Source: Prevotella sp. UBA2809 (lineage in GTDB: Bacteria > Bacteroidota > Bacteroidia > Bacteroidales > Bacteroidaceae). From it: DNA of 64,000 nucleotides. A program made the position numbers and the translations under genes. Location: the NCBI GenBank assembly GCA_002351725.1, contig DEHD01000042.1, forward strand, positions 18,481-82,480, written 5' to 3'. Below the pieces are notes generated by a model that was not told where the DNA came from, made no database searches, and saw only the letters and a program-made list of their open reading frames with translations. The stretch's first letter is position 1; the number at the start of each line of letters is the position of its first letter. Shown one piece after another: positions 17,805-26,412 of the stretch.

Positions 17805-18329
17805 ATGAAAAAAGTATTATTGACATTTATTGTAGCACTTATCAGTTTAAGTGCCAGTGCACAGCGTAAGGGAGATTTTGCAGTAGGTCTGCGTGGTGGT
17901 CCCACTATGACTAAGATAGAATTTTTAGGGATTAAAGAAAACTATACTCGTTGGGGTGCAGGTGCTTTCGTACAGTATAATCTTACTGACCACTTCCGTT
18001 TCGATCTTGATGGTATCTATCATTTCAAGAAGGATCACTTGTCGGATTTTACCGTTGGAATCGACCTTCAGTATCTGTTCGACCTTGGTGAGGATGTTAA
18101 GTTCTTCCCATTGGTAGGTTATGCACTTGCTTTCACTCATCAGGATGCTTATGATATAAATAATATTTCTTATGATTCCGAGAACTCTACCGACGGTGGT
18201 ATCCAGTTGGGTGCTGGTATTCAGTTCAATCTGGGCGATAACTGTTTCGTTTCGGCCGAGTATAAATTCCAGCCAGGCATCCTTGGTGATGGTCATGTTG
18301 TTATGGCTAGCGTAGGATATCGATTCTAA
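17805..18329 (+). CDS. Small outer membrane beta-barrel protein (OMP_b-brl type)
   Basis: A 174-residue protein with a signal peptide (to SASAQ) and the eight-strand porin-like pattern: GDFAVGLRGGPTM, WGAGAFVQYNLTDHFRFDLDG, VGIDLQYLFDL, LGAGIQFNLGDNCFVSAEYKF, and a C-terminal ASVGYRF ending in Phe, the barrel-assembly signal. It lies between the phosphoesterase and the DUF4468-like gene with gaps of 38 and 10 bp. Specific function unknown. Confidence 0.75.
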   Translation: MKKVLLTFIVALISLSASAQRKGDFAVGLRGGPTMTKIEFLGIKENYTRWGAGAFVQYNLTDHFRFDLDGIYHFKKDHLSDFTVGIDLQYLFDLGEDVKFFPLVGYALAFTHQDAYDINNISYDSENSTDGGIQLGAGIQFNLGDNCFVSAEYKFQPGILGDGHVVMASVGYRF

Positions 18330-18339
18330 TAATATTTTT

Positions 18340-19077
18340 ATGAAGAAGAATGTTTTTCTATTGATCCTGTTGGCCTGTATGTTCTGTGGTAATACCGTAG
18401 TCGAGGCACAAGTAATGAAGGCTGCTGACCTTGAGAAGTATGCCAAGCAGAAATATGGCGACAAGTGGCTCGATGCTGCAAAGAATCTGGCTAGCACGCT
18501 TACGCTTGATAAGAACGAGAGTCTTACTTATCAGCAAGTTATTGAGGCTCCAGGCAAGACTAAGCAGCAGCTTTATGTAGCTCTAAACTATTGGGCTACG
18601 GCTACTTTTAAAGATAATAATGCCATTACCCTTAATGATAAAGATGCAGGCTGTATTATTATCTCGTCGACTATCAAGAATATTGCCGAACACATGGGTA
18701 CAATCAGTAAGTATTCTGTCAGCATCACACCGATTATCCGTTTGGATATCAAGGATGGTAAGATACGTGTAACCTATACTGTTCAGAATTACGATATTCT
18801 TGATGATATAAGTGGTGGTTGGTTTGGAATTGCGACCGATGACAAGAACAAGTCGTATGCCGATGCTAAGCGTAAGGCTGACGATAAAACCAATCCCAAC
18901 CTTTGGGATGAGCAGTGGGAAATTGCACGCCACTATCCATTTGTCGAGAAGGACTCAAAGAAACGCACCTGTGCAAAGGCTCTCGTGATGACTCACGCCT
19001 ATAGCAATGCCATTATGGATAAAGTAGAAGAGGCGGTAAAGAATGGAATAGTTGGAAACGATGATGACGAATGGTAA
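18340..19077 (+). CDS. Exported protein of DUF4468 type
   Basis: A 245-residue protein with a signal peptide (to VEAQ). The middle part has the pattern I associate with DUF4468 (TBP-like fold) proteins of Bacteroidetes: LYVALNYWATATFKD, then GCIIISSTIKNI, then ITPIIRLDIKDGKIRVTYTVQNYD. No catalytic residues are evident. It is the last gene of the four-gene exported cluster and is followed by a strong hairpin terminator. The role is unknown. Confidence 0.6.
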   Translation: MKKNVFLLILLACMFCGNTVVEAQVMKAADLEKYAKQKYGDKWLDAAKNLASTLTLDKNESLTYQQVIEAPGKTKQQLYVALNYWATATFKDNNAITLNDKDAGCIIISSTIKNIAEHMGTISKYSVSITPIIRLDIKDGKIRVTYTVQNYDILDDISGGWFGIATDDKNKSYADAKRKADDKTNPNLWDEQWEIARHYPFVEKDSKKRTCAKALVMTHAYSNAIMDKVEEAVKNGIVGNDDDEW

Positions 19078-19094
19078 GTCATTCTCTGATATCA

Positions 19095-19124
19095 AAAATG
19101 GCCAGCAATTCTGCTGGCCATTTT
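19095..19124. terminator. Bidirectional terminator between convergent genes
   Basis: AAAATGGCCAGCA and TGCTGGCCATTTT form a 13-bp perfect stem with a 4-nt loop. A and T runs flank both sides, so it can serve both the rightward cluster and the leftward GH3 gene. Confidence 0.85.
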
Positions 19125-19127
19125 CTT

Positions 19128-21743
19128 TTAGTTTATATCTACAGTTATCTTCTTTAGATCTTTGTCGGCACTAGAGTTGCCTACCATTATTTCGTACTTG
19201 CCTGGTACCACGCGCATAGTGTTGGTGCTTGCGTCCCATCCTTCAAAGCTCTTACGTGGTAAAGGTATTGTAATGGTCTTGCTCTCGCCAGGTGTAAGTT
19301 CTACTTGCTTATATGCACGCAGAGTCTTCAACGGTCCTTCCTTGTCGGCTGTGTTGCGAATATATACCTGAACGGTCTCGGTGGCAATTCCTGCACCTGC
19401 ACCATTTCCGCTACCCACATTACTGACCTTTACCTGCACATTGCCGTCGCTATATGTTGGTTTGCCAATATTAATGTCGGTATATGTAAGTCCGAATCCG
19501 AATGGGAACAAAGGCTTGCCCTTAAAGTAGCGATAGGTGCGGTTCTTCATCGAGTAGTCGAGGAAGTCGGGCAGGTCGTTTGTACTTTTATAGAAGGTTA
19601 TAGGCAGCTTGCCACTTGGAGTACGATCGCCAAACAGAATCTCTGCAAGTGCGGCACCGCCCATCTCGCCGCAATACCACCACTGTATAATGGCATCGCA
19701 TGTCTGCACCTCAGGAGTTAGGCCCATAGCCGAACCAGAGCAGTTTACGAATATAACTTTCTTACCGGCCTTGTGCAGCATAGCCAGAAGGTCGCGCTGA
19801 GCCTGAGGGAGTTCTATGCTTGTGCGGTCACCACCTTTGAATCCGGGTTCATCTACGCGCATTTCCTCGCCCTCGAGACTTGGTGATATTCCACCAACAA
19901 AAATAATGGTGCGGGTGTCGCCGATCTGTTGTAGCAGCTCCTGTGGAGTGGGGGCATATTTATGCTGAACATCGAAAGATAGAGTGGCGAAGTTCTGCTC
20001 CTGTACATAATCTATCTGAATGCGGTATTGTTTACCTGCCTTTACCTTTAACTCTTTCTTAGCACCCTGAATGCGCTGACGTGCCGACCAGAAGTTGGCC
20101 AGCGTGTCGCCATTAACAATAAGGCGAAGTCTGTCATCGCCTCCAATTGTGAATTGAAGTGTCTCGTCGGCTGTTGGAATCAAAGTTCCCTCAACGCGGG
20201 CAGAGAAGTTTTCAAGATTAACGCCTGGTGCAAACACTGTGTTGCCGCCATTACTTAGTTTCAGAGCTTGCTTGGCTGTAACTACGGTTGAAGGCTTTCC
20301 TTTCATATCAATGTTGTTCCAATAGGTTATCTGCATGCCTGCATCTCCCTTGGGAGTTTTTATCTGGCTGAATCGGCTCTCAAACACTTCGTTACGTGTA
20401 AGTCCGCAGCCCTGAATATAACGTATGCGACTACCTGGAACGCGCTTATTGGCCTTCTTGATAATACCTTCGAGTGCAGTGATGGTGTGGGTAGGGTAGC
20501 CTGCGTAGTTGCCCCACATCATTACAGAGTCGTTAGCGTTTGGACCCATCACAACTATGTCGGTAGCTGAGCCGGAGTAAGGTTTGAAATTGTTTCCAAG
20601 TGGCAGTACGTCATTACGGTTCTGCAATAGCACAATACTCTTCTGTGCCATCTGTGCGGCAAGCTCCTTGTGAGCCTCTGATGCTACTACGCTCTCAGGT
20701 ATTTTTGTCCATGGGTTTAGTTCATCAGGATCGAGATCACCCAATTCGAATCGTGCAATCAGTAGTCGGCGCAAGCTGCGATTGATTTCGGTCTCGCTTA
20801 TGTCACCGCGCCGTACAGCCTCCGGAAGGTTCTTGTACTCTGAACCGCATTCTACATCGGTTCCTGCTAATACGGCTTTTGCCGATGCCTCTGCACCATC
20901 CTTGGCCACATTATGCCAACGGGGCAGGAAGTCGCGTATTGCGCCGCAGTCGCTGGTGATGATGCCGTCGAATCCCCATTCATCGCGCAGAATCTGCTGC
21001 TCGTAGCGTGTCTGTGCGCAGCAAGCTTGTCCGTCAATGCGCTGGTAGGCGCACATCACCTCGGCCACCTTACCTTCTTGTACCAGAGCCTTGAATGCCG
21101 GTAGATATGTCTCCCACAGGTCGCGCTCTGGAAGATTCTCAACGTTAAACTCGTGGCGGTTCCACTCAGGACCGCTGTGTACGGCAAAGTGCTTGGCGCA
21201 TGCCAGTAGTTTGCGATACTTCTCGTAAGGCCCTTGTAGTCCATGTACCACAGCCAGTCCCATCTTCGATGTTAGATATGGATCCTCGCCGTATGTCTCC
21301 TGTCCTCGTCCCCAACGTGGGTCGCGGAAAATGTTGATGTTGGGTGTCCAGAACGACAGACTCTGATAGCGCTTAATGCCGCCTGATTTCTTAGCCTGTT
21401 GGGCTTTTACGCGTGCTTCGTCGCTAACAGCTGTAAACACTTTCTTCAGCAGAGCATCATCCCATGATGCTGCCATGCCTATTGTTATTGGAAACACTGT
21501 AGCGTAGCCATTACGCCCCACACCGTGCAGGGCTTCGTTCCACCACTGGAACTGTGGTATTCCTAATCGTGGTATGGCCGGTGATGAATCCATCATCAAG
21601 CTTACCTTCTCTTCAAGTGTCAGACGTCCCAATAGGTCATCGGCACGTTGAGCTGCCGATAACTGTGGATTCTGATAAGGCAATGACTGAGCGCCAGCAG
21701 ATGCAGCGCAAAAAAATAAACAGATAGTTACTAGTTGTTTCAT
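19128..21743 (-). CDS. Secreted GH3 glycosidase with PA14 domain (beta-xylosidase or beta-glucosidase)
   Basis: An 871-residue exported enzyme starting at MKQLVTICLF (signal peptide to AGAQ); an upstream extension would cross the promoter. Order: GH3 N-terminal barrel with KHFAVHSGPE and the nucleophile in TSDCGAIRDF (Asp265); GH3 C-terminal domain; inserted PA14 domain at about 465-595 (FTIGGDDRLRLIVNGD); C-terminal Fn3-like domain. SDC instead of the more common SDW after the nucleophile is, from memory, frequent in xylosidases of this group, so xylo-oligosaccharides are the likelier substrate. The gene stands alone with its own promoter and shares a terminator with the cluster on its left. 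Confidence 0.85.
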   Translation of the reverse strand: MKQLVTICLFFCAASAGAQSLPYQNPQLSAAQRADDLLGRLTLEEKVSLMMDSSPAIPRLGIPQFQWWNEALHGVGRNGYATVFPITIGMAASWDDALLKKVFTAVSDEARVKAQQAKKSGGIKRYQSLSFWTPNINIFRDPRWGRGQETYGEDPYLTSKMGLAVVHGLQGPYEKYRKLLACAKHFAVHSGPEWNRHEFNVENLPERDLWETYLPAFKALVQEGKVAEVMCAYQRIDGQACCAQTRYEQQILRDEWGFDGIITSDCGAIRDFLPRWHNVAKDGAEASAKAVLAGTDVECGSEYKNLPEAVRRGDISETEINRSLRRLLIARFELGDLDPDELNPWTKIPESVVASEAHKELAAQMAQKSIVLLQNRNDVLPLGNNFKPYSGSATDIVVMGPNANDSVMMWGNYAGYPTHTITALEGIIKKANKRVPGSRIRYIQGCGLTRNEVFESRFSQIKTPKGDAGMQITYWNNIDMKGKPSTVVTAKQALKLSNGGNTVFAPGVNLENFSARVEGTLIPTADETLQFTIGGDDRLRLIVNGDTLANFWSARQRIQGAKKELKVKAGKQYRIQIDYVQEQNFATLSFDVQHKYAPTPQELLQQIGDTRTIIFVGGISPSLEGEEMRVDEPGFKGGDRTSIELPQAQRDLLAMLHKAGKKVIFVNCSGSAMGLTPEVQTCDAIIQWWYCGEMGGAALAEILFGDRTPSGKLPITFYKSTNDLPDFLDYSMKNRTYRYFKGKPLFPFGFGLTYTDINIGKPTYSDGNVQVKVSNVGSGNGAGAGIATETVQVYIRNTADKEGPLKTLRAYKQVELTPGESKTITIPLPRKSFEGWDASTNTMRVVPGKYEIMVGNSSADKDLKKITVDIN

Positions 21744-21763
21744 ATTTGTTTTGGATTTTGGGA

Positions 21764-21794
21764 CAAAGATATGAAAAAATTTTGAAAATACAAA
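21764..21794 (-). promoter_or_regulatory. Promoter of the GH3 gene
   Basis: On the minus strand TTTG (21794-21791), 19 bp, TATCTTTG (21771-21764), then 20 bp to the start codon. Confidence 0.75.
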
Positions 21795-21862
21795 GAAAAT
21801 AAATAAAGAGTAGCGCAAACTGTTGTGTGCTATTCATTTTTTTATAAAAAAGCGAATAAAAG

Positions 21863-21894
21863 TTTGGCGTTTATCAATAAACAATGTACCTTTG
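21863..21894 (+). promoter_or_regulatory. Promoter of the thioesterase gene, abutting the start codon
   Basis: TTTG (21863-21866), 20 bp, TACCTTTG (21887-21894). The ATG begins only 6 bases after the -7 box, so the transcript probably has almost no leader. Confidence 0.8.
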
Positions 21895-21900
21895 CAGCAT

Positions 21901-22302
21901 ATGAATATACAGGATTTACTTAATAGAACAGATAGGTTTGCCGCTAATGCAGGGTGTAGGATTACTGAGGTAGATGAGCATCACGCTGTGGCAGAGATGA
22001 CAGTTACGGCCGAACACCTTAACGGAGGAAACGTATGCCAGGGTGGCGCTCTATTTACTTTAGCTGATTTGGCTATCGCTGCACTACTTAACCAGAGCGG
22101 CCAGTTAACCGTAGGCATTAGCAACAATATTATGTTTGTTACAAGTGCTAAACAGGGTGACATACTACGTGCCGAAGCCAAACACGTGTGTGACCACCAC
22201 AAAATACCATCGGTAGAGGCGTGTGTAACTAATCAGGAAGGAAAACTTATATGTCATGTTACTGGCATGGGCTATCGTAAGTCGGCAGCACTGCCCAAAT
22301 AG
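21901..22302 (+). CDS. PaaI-type hotdog thioesterase
   Basis: A 133-residue hotdog-fold protein with the PaaI/YbgC-like signature GGNVCQGGALFTLADLAIAAL and a C-terminal VTGMGYRK strand. Such enzymes hydrolyse acyl-CoA or aryl-CoA thioesters in the cytoplasm; the substrate here is unknown. The start at 21901 is chosen because the frame further upstream contains the promoter. It is followed 7 bp later by the CDF transporter, so the two are co-transcribed. Confidence 0.85.
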   Translation: MNIQDLLNRTDRFAANAGCRITEVDEHHAVAEMTVTAEHLNGGNVCQGGALFTLADLAIAALLNQSGQLTVGISNNIMFVTSAKQGDILRAEAKHVCDHHKIPSVEACVTNQEGKLICHVTGMGYRKSAALPK

Positions 22303-22309
22303 ATGAATA

Positions 22310-23191
22310 ATGGAACGTAACAAGGAGATATACAAGGTAACGTTGGTGGGTGGGGCAGTTAATGTTATACTGCTGCTGTTCAAGTTTGTGGCCGGCATTG
22401 TGGCTCATAGTGCTGCTATGGTGGCAGATGCTGTACACTCGCTTTCAGACTTTGTTACCGATATCATAGTGCTGGTTTTTGTTCATATAAGTGGCAAACC
22501 AGAGGATAAAGATCACGAATACGGGCATGCTAAGTATGAAACGCTGGCCATGACGATTATTGGTGTAGCATTGCTGCTGGTGGCAGTAGGCATTGTTTAC
22601 AATGGACTAACCAAGATAATCGTATGGGCGCAAGGGGGAGTACTGAAGGCACCAGGAATGTTGGCACTATGGGCAGCGCTGTTATCTGTGTTACTGAAAG
22701 AGGCAGTGTATCACTATTCTATGGCAAAGGCTCGCAAATTGAATTCGCAGGCGGTAGAGGCCAACGCGTGGCATCACCGCAGCGATGCATTGTCGTCCAT
22801 TGGTACAGCTATAGGCATAGGTGGAGCAATATTCTTAGGACAACGTTGGGCGGTTCTTGACCCTGTTGCATCAATTGTCGTAGGTGTGTTTATTATAAAA
22901 GTCTCTGTTGAACTGTTACGTAACGGTATTGGTGACTTGATGGAGCATTCGCTACCAGACGAGGTAGAGGAAGAGATACTACGTCTTGCTGCATCAGTAC
23001 CAGGTGTTGTTGAACCTCACGAATTACGCACACGACGCTTGGGTAATCATTACGCTATAGAGTTGCATATACTTATGGATGGCAACATAACACTTTGTGA
23101 GGCGCACGATAAAGCATCGGAAGTGGAGGATATCCTACGAGCTCACTATGGCTCAAAAACACATATAGCAGTACATGTAGAACCAAAATAA
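22310..23191 (+). CDS. Cation diffusion facilitator (CDF) transporter
   Basis: A 293-residue inner-membrane metal exporter with six hydrophobic segments. The metal-site motifs are VADAVHSLSDFVTD in TM2 and WHHRSDALSSIGT in TM5 (HxxxD in both), the pattern of Zn/Fe/Mn-type members. The cytoplasmic C-terminal domain (VVEPHELRTRRLGNHYAIELHI, HIAVHVEPK) is complete. HxxxD at both sites is common for zinc or iron carriers, but the metal is not certain. The gene follows the thioesterase by 7 bp and ends at a bidirectional terminator. Confidence 0.9.
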   Translation: MERNKEIYKVTLVGGAVNVILLLFKFVAGIVAHSAAMVADAVHSLSDFVTDIIVLVFVHISGKPEDKDHEYGHAKYETLAMTIIGVALLLVAVGIVYNGLTKIIVWAQGGVLKAPGMLALWAALLSVLLKEAVYHYSMAKARKLNSQAVEANAWHHRSDALSSIGTAIGIGGAIFLGQRWAVLDPVASIVVGVFIIKVSVELLRNGIGDLMEHSLPDEVEEEILRLAASVPGVVEPHELRTRRLGNHYAIELHILMDGNITLCEAHDKASEVEDILRAHYGSKTHIAVHVEPK

Positions 23192-23219
23192 AAAGCCCGC
23201 TCAATTTCGAACGGGCTTT
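23192..23219. terminator. Bidirectional terminator between CDF and GH51 genes
   Basis: AAAGCCCG and CGGGCTTT (8 bp) enclose a 12-nt loop. It overlaps the end of the CDF gene and lies 4 bp past the end of the leftward arabinose operon. Confidence 0.8.
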
Positions 23220-23223
23220 CTAT

Positions 23224-24813
23224 TTACTTGATGTTCAGAACTATTATCGACTTGGCGGGGATCTTTACACTTAAGGTTCCCTTCTTGTTCAGCTTGGCGT
23301 CTTTGTATTCCTTAGGAGATACAACGTCGGGGTGCTGGAAGTCGTTGTAGTCAGCAACATTCTTTGATGTAAGGATGCGGCCGCTGACACTCTTGGCCTT
23401 GAAGCCTGCCAGATCAAAATCGATGGTCTGAGCCTTATCAAGACTAACATTGGTGATAGCAAGAACAATGCTGCCATCGGTGGTCTTTGCAGCTGATGCT
23501 GAAAGAACAGGGCAGGGGCGGGTAGAGTTGTCCTTGGTATCCTGCTTAACCTTAAAGTACTCCTTGCTGCACTGGATGGTCTCGCTCTCGAGGTCGACAG
23601 GCAGATAAGTAGCCTCCATAAATGGTGTGTACATCTGGAATACGTGGTAGGTTGGTGTGAGCACCATGTGGCCTGTACCTTCCTGATCGGTGAGAATCAT
23701 AGACTGCAGCACGTTTACCACCTGAGCGATGTTGGCCATCTTTACACGGTCGGTGTACTTATGGAATACATTCAGCGAGAGGGCTGCTACGAAGGCATCG
23801 CGAAGTGCGTTCTGCTGGTACAGGTGACCAGAAATGGTGCCTGGCTCCTCGTCCCACCATGTGCCCCACTCGTCGACAAGCAGACCAATCTTACCTTTGG
23901 GATCCTTCTGGTCCATAATGGCCTTGTGCTTCTTGATAACCTCTTCAATCTCAAGGCACTTGCCCAGAGCCCAGTAGTACTGATCGGTATCGAACTTAGT
24001 GGCAGAGCCCTTAGGACCATTCCAACCTGTGCAGGTGTAGTAGTGAAGCGAGATACCCTGCATACGGTCGCCAATCTTATCCATACATACCTTGGTCCAG
24101 TCGTAATCATAATCGCTGGCACCAGAGGCGATGCGATAGAGACGGTTCTGTCCCTGGTCGCGCAGATAGGTGTTGAACTTACGGAACTCGTCGCTGTAAT
24201 ACTGTGGAGTCATGTTACCACCGCAGCCCCAAGCCTCGTTGCCGATGCCGAAGTATTTTACCTTCCAAGCCTTGTCGCGGCCATTCTGGCGGCGCAGACG
24301 TGCCATGGGGGTATCGCCGTCGCTGGTCATATACTCAACCCACTGGGCCATCTCCTTAACGGTACCAGAGCCTACATTTCCACTGATGTAAGGCTCGCAG
24401 CCTAGCATCTCGCAGAGATTCAGGAACTCGTGGGTGCCGAAAGAGTTGTCTTCGATAGTACCACCCCAGTTATTGTTGCGCAACGATGGACGCTGTGACT
24501 TTGGACCGATACCGTCCATCCAGTGATAGTCGTCGGCAAAGCAGCCTCCTGGCCAGCGCATAACGGGAATGTGAAGGGCCTTGAGGGCCTCGAACACGTC
24601 TTTGCGGTAACCATTGATATTAGGAATCTGTGAGCCTTCGCCCACCCAGAGACCGCCATAAATACAGCTACCCAGGTGCTCGGAAAACTGGCCGTAGATT
24701 TCTTTGTTAATCTTGGCGCCAGCCTGATCGGCATGAACCGTAGCTTTCACAGCGTCAGCTGCTGAAGCGCTGATGGCGAAAGCGGAAAATGCTATTGCTA
24801 ATACTTTTCTCAT
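23224..24813 (-). CDS. Secreted GH51 alpha-L-arabinofuranosidase
   Basis: A 529-residue enzyme with a signal peptide (to ISASA). It removes arabinofuranosyl side chains from arabinan or arabinoxylan. GH51 features: WPGGCFADDYHW, acid/base Glu193 in FGIGNEAWGCGG, nucleophile Glu315 in LVDEWGTWW, and a C-terminal beta-sandwich (KGTLSVKIPAKSIIVLNI). It is the last gene of the arabinose operon, 11 bp after the kinase gene, so the sugar-releasing enzyme is co-transcribed with the catabolic genes. Export to the periplasm or cell surface is indicated by the signal peptide. Confidence 0.92.
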   Translation of the reverse strand: MRKVLAIAFSAFAISASAADAVKATVHADQAGAKINKEIYGQFSEHLGSCIYGGLWVGEGSQIPNINGYRKDVFEALKALHIPVMRWPGGCFADDYHWMDGIGPKSQRPSLRNNNWGGTIEDNSFGTHEFLNLCEMLGCEPYISGNVGSGTVKEMAQWVEYMTSDGDTPMARLRRQNGRDKAWKVKYFGIGNEAWGCGGNMTPQYYSDEFRKFNTYLRDQGQNRLYRIASGASDYDYDWTKVCMDKIGDRMQGISLHYYTCTGWNGPKGSATKFDTDQYYWALGKCLEIEEVIKKHKAIMDQKDPKGKIGLLVDEWGTWWDEEPGTISGHLYQQNALRDAFVAALSLNVFHKYTDRVKMANIAQVVNVLQSMILTDQEGTGHMVLTPTYHVFQMYTPFMEATYLPVDLESETIQCSKEYFKVKQDTKDNSTRPCPVLSASAAKTTDGSIVLAITNVSLDKAQTIDFDLAGFKAKSVSGRILTSKNVADYNDFQHPDVVSPKEYKDAKLNKKGTLSVKIPAKSIIVLNIK

Positions 24814-24824
24814 TGTTTGTTGGT

Positions 24825-26411
24825 TTACTTATTATCTACTGCGGCTTGCTCGATGGGGAGACAGCGCTTGTAGTTCTCGATATACTTCTCGAAACCCGCT
24901 ACGTCCTCGGCTGTAGGAGCGATAGATACGCCAGTGTTTCCTGCGAATACTACGTCCTCCAGATAGTCGGCCAGATTCTTACCATTATTGTTAATAAGGT
25001 AGCCTGCCAACAGGGCGATACCCCATGCACCACCTTCGCCAGCTGTTTCCATCACAGATATTGGAGAGTTGAGAGCGGCAGCCAACATGCGCTGTCCTAC
25101 TCCTGCAGTTTTGAAGTAACCACCATGACCGGTGATGCGGTCAACCTTGATCTTCTCTTCCTTCAGCAGAATATCGTTACCAATCTTGAGTACGCCGATG
25201 GCACCATAGAGGTGTGCGCGCATAAAGTTGGCCAGGTTGAACTTGTCGCTTGCAGAGCGGACGAACATAGGACGACCCTCGGCCAGACCTGTTACAGGCT
25301 CGCCTGAAACGTAGTTGTAGGCCATGAGTCCACCGCAGTCGGTATCGCCTTCAAGAGCCTTGTTGAACAGCTTTCCGTAAAGCTCATTCATGTCAACGGG
25401 CACACCAAGCAGTTGCTGGTACTCCTTGAATAGACCAACCCAAGCGTTGATGTCGCTGGTACAGTTGTTACAGTGAACCATCGCTACGAGTGAACCATCA
25501 GGAGTGGTAACCATATCAATCATCTCGTAAGGCTTAGAAAGTTCTTTCTCAAGCACAATCATTGAGAACGATGATGTTCCGGCAGAAACATTACCTGTGC
25601 GCTGTTTAACAGCGTTGGTGGCAACCATACCAGTGCCTGCGTCGCCCTCAGGAGGACATACGGGGATGCCAGCCTTCAGGTGACCAGAAACGTCAAGCTT
25701 CTTAGCACCCTCTGGGGTAAGGAATCCTGCATTCTCGCCTGCATTCAGAGACTTAGGCAGAATGTCGAGCAATTTCCATGAGAAACCTTTAGGAGCAATG
25801 AGCTCATCGAACTTCTTTACCATTGTGGCATCGTAAGTCTTGGTCTTGGGGTCGACAGGAATCATACCTGATGCATCGCCAACACCCAGAACAAACTGTC
25901 CTGTTACCTGCCAGTGAACATAACCGGCAAGGGTAGTGAGGTATTTGATGCTGGAAACGTGCTCCTCATTGTCGAGAATGCACTGGTAAAGGTGAGAGAT
26001 GCTCCAGCGCAGGGGGATGTTGTAGTTAAAGAGCTTAGAGAGCTCGGCAGCGGCCTTACCGGTGTTTGTGTTACGCCATGTGCGGAAGGGAACGAGAATC
26101 TCCTGCTTTTCATCAAAGGCCATGTAACCGTGCATCATAGCACTGAAACCGATAGCGGCCAGTGACTCGATCTCGCAGTCGTACTGCTTCTGAACATCCT
26201 TGCGGAGATCAGAGTAGCAGTCCTGGAGGCCATACCATACAGCCTCGGTAGAATAAGTCCAAAGACCATCTACTAATTGGTTCTCCCATTCGTGTGAGCC
26301 CTGGGCAATGGGCGTATTGTCCTCGTCGATGAGGACAGCTTTGATGCGGGTAGAGCCAAACTCGATACCGAGAATGGCCTTACCTGCTTCGATTGTCTGT
26401 TTTGCTGTCAT
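24825..26411 (-). CDS. FGGY-family kinase, probable L-ribulokinase
   Basis: A 528-residue carbohydrate kinase with the FGGY pattern: phosphate loop GIEFGSTRIKAVLIDE at the N-terminus, FSAMMHGYMAFD, PEGDAGTGMVATNAV with the catalytic Asp, GNVSAGTSSFSMIV, and the adenosine motif ITGHGGYFKT. By sequence alone it could be called a xylulokinase-like protein. Its position 1 bp after araA, with araD, AraR and the SSS symporter in the same operon, makes L-ribulose the expected substrate, giving L-ribulose 5-phosphate. This is a Bacteroidetes-type kinase rather than a classical AraB by its motifs, as far as I can judge. Confidence 0.85.
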   Translation of the reverse strand: MTAKQTIEAGKAILGIEFGSTRIKAVLIDEDNTPIAQGSHEWENQLVDGLWTYSTEAVWYGLQDCYSDLRKDVQKQYDCEIESLAAIGFSAMMHGYMAFDEKQEILVPFRTWRNTNTGKAAAELSKLFNYNIPLRWSISHLYQCILDNEEHVSSIKYLTTLAGYVHWQVTGQFVLGVGDASGMIPVDPKTKTYDATMVKKFDELIAPKGFSWKLLDILPKSLNAGENAGFLTPEGAKKLDVSGHLKAGIPVCPPEGDAGTGMVATNAVKQRTGNVSAGTSSFSMIVLEKELSKPYEMIDMVTTPDGSLVAMVHCNNCTSDINAWVGLFKEYQQLLGVPVDMNELYGKLFNKALEGDTDCGGLMAYNYVSGEPVTGLAEGRPMFVRSASDKFNLANFMRAHLYGAIGVLKIGNDILLKEEKIKVDRITGHGGYFKTAGVGQRMLAAALNSPISVMETAGEGGAWGIALLAGYLINNNGKNLADYLEDVVFAGNTGVSIAPTAEDVAGFEKYIENYKRCLPIEQAAVDNK

Positions 26412-26412
26412 A

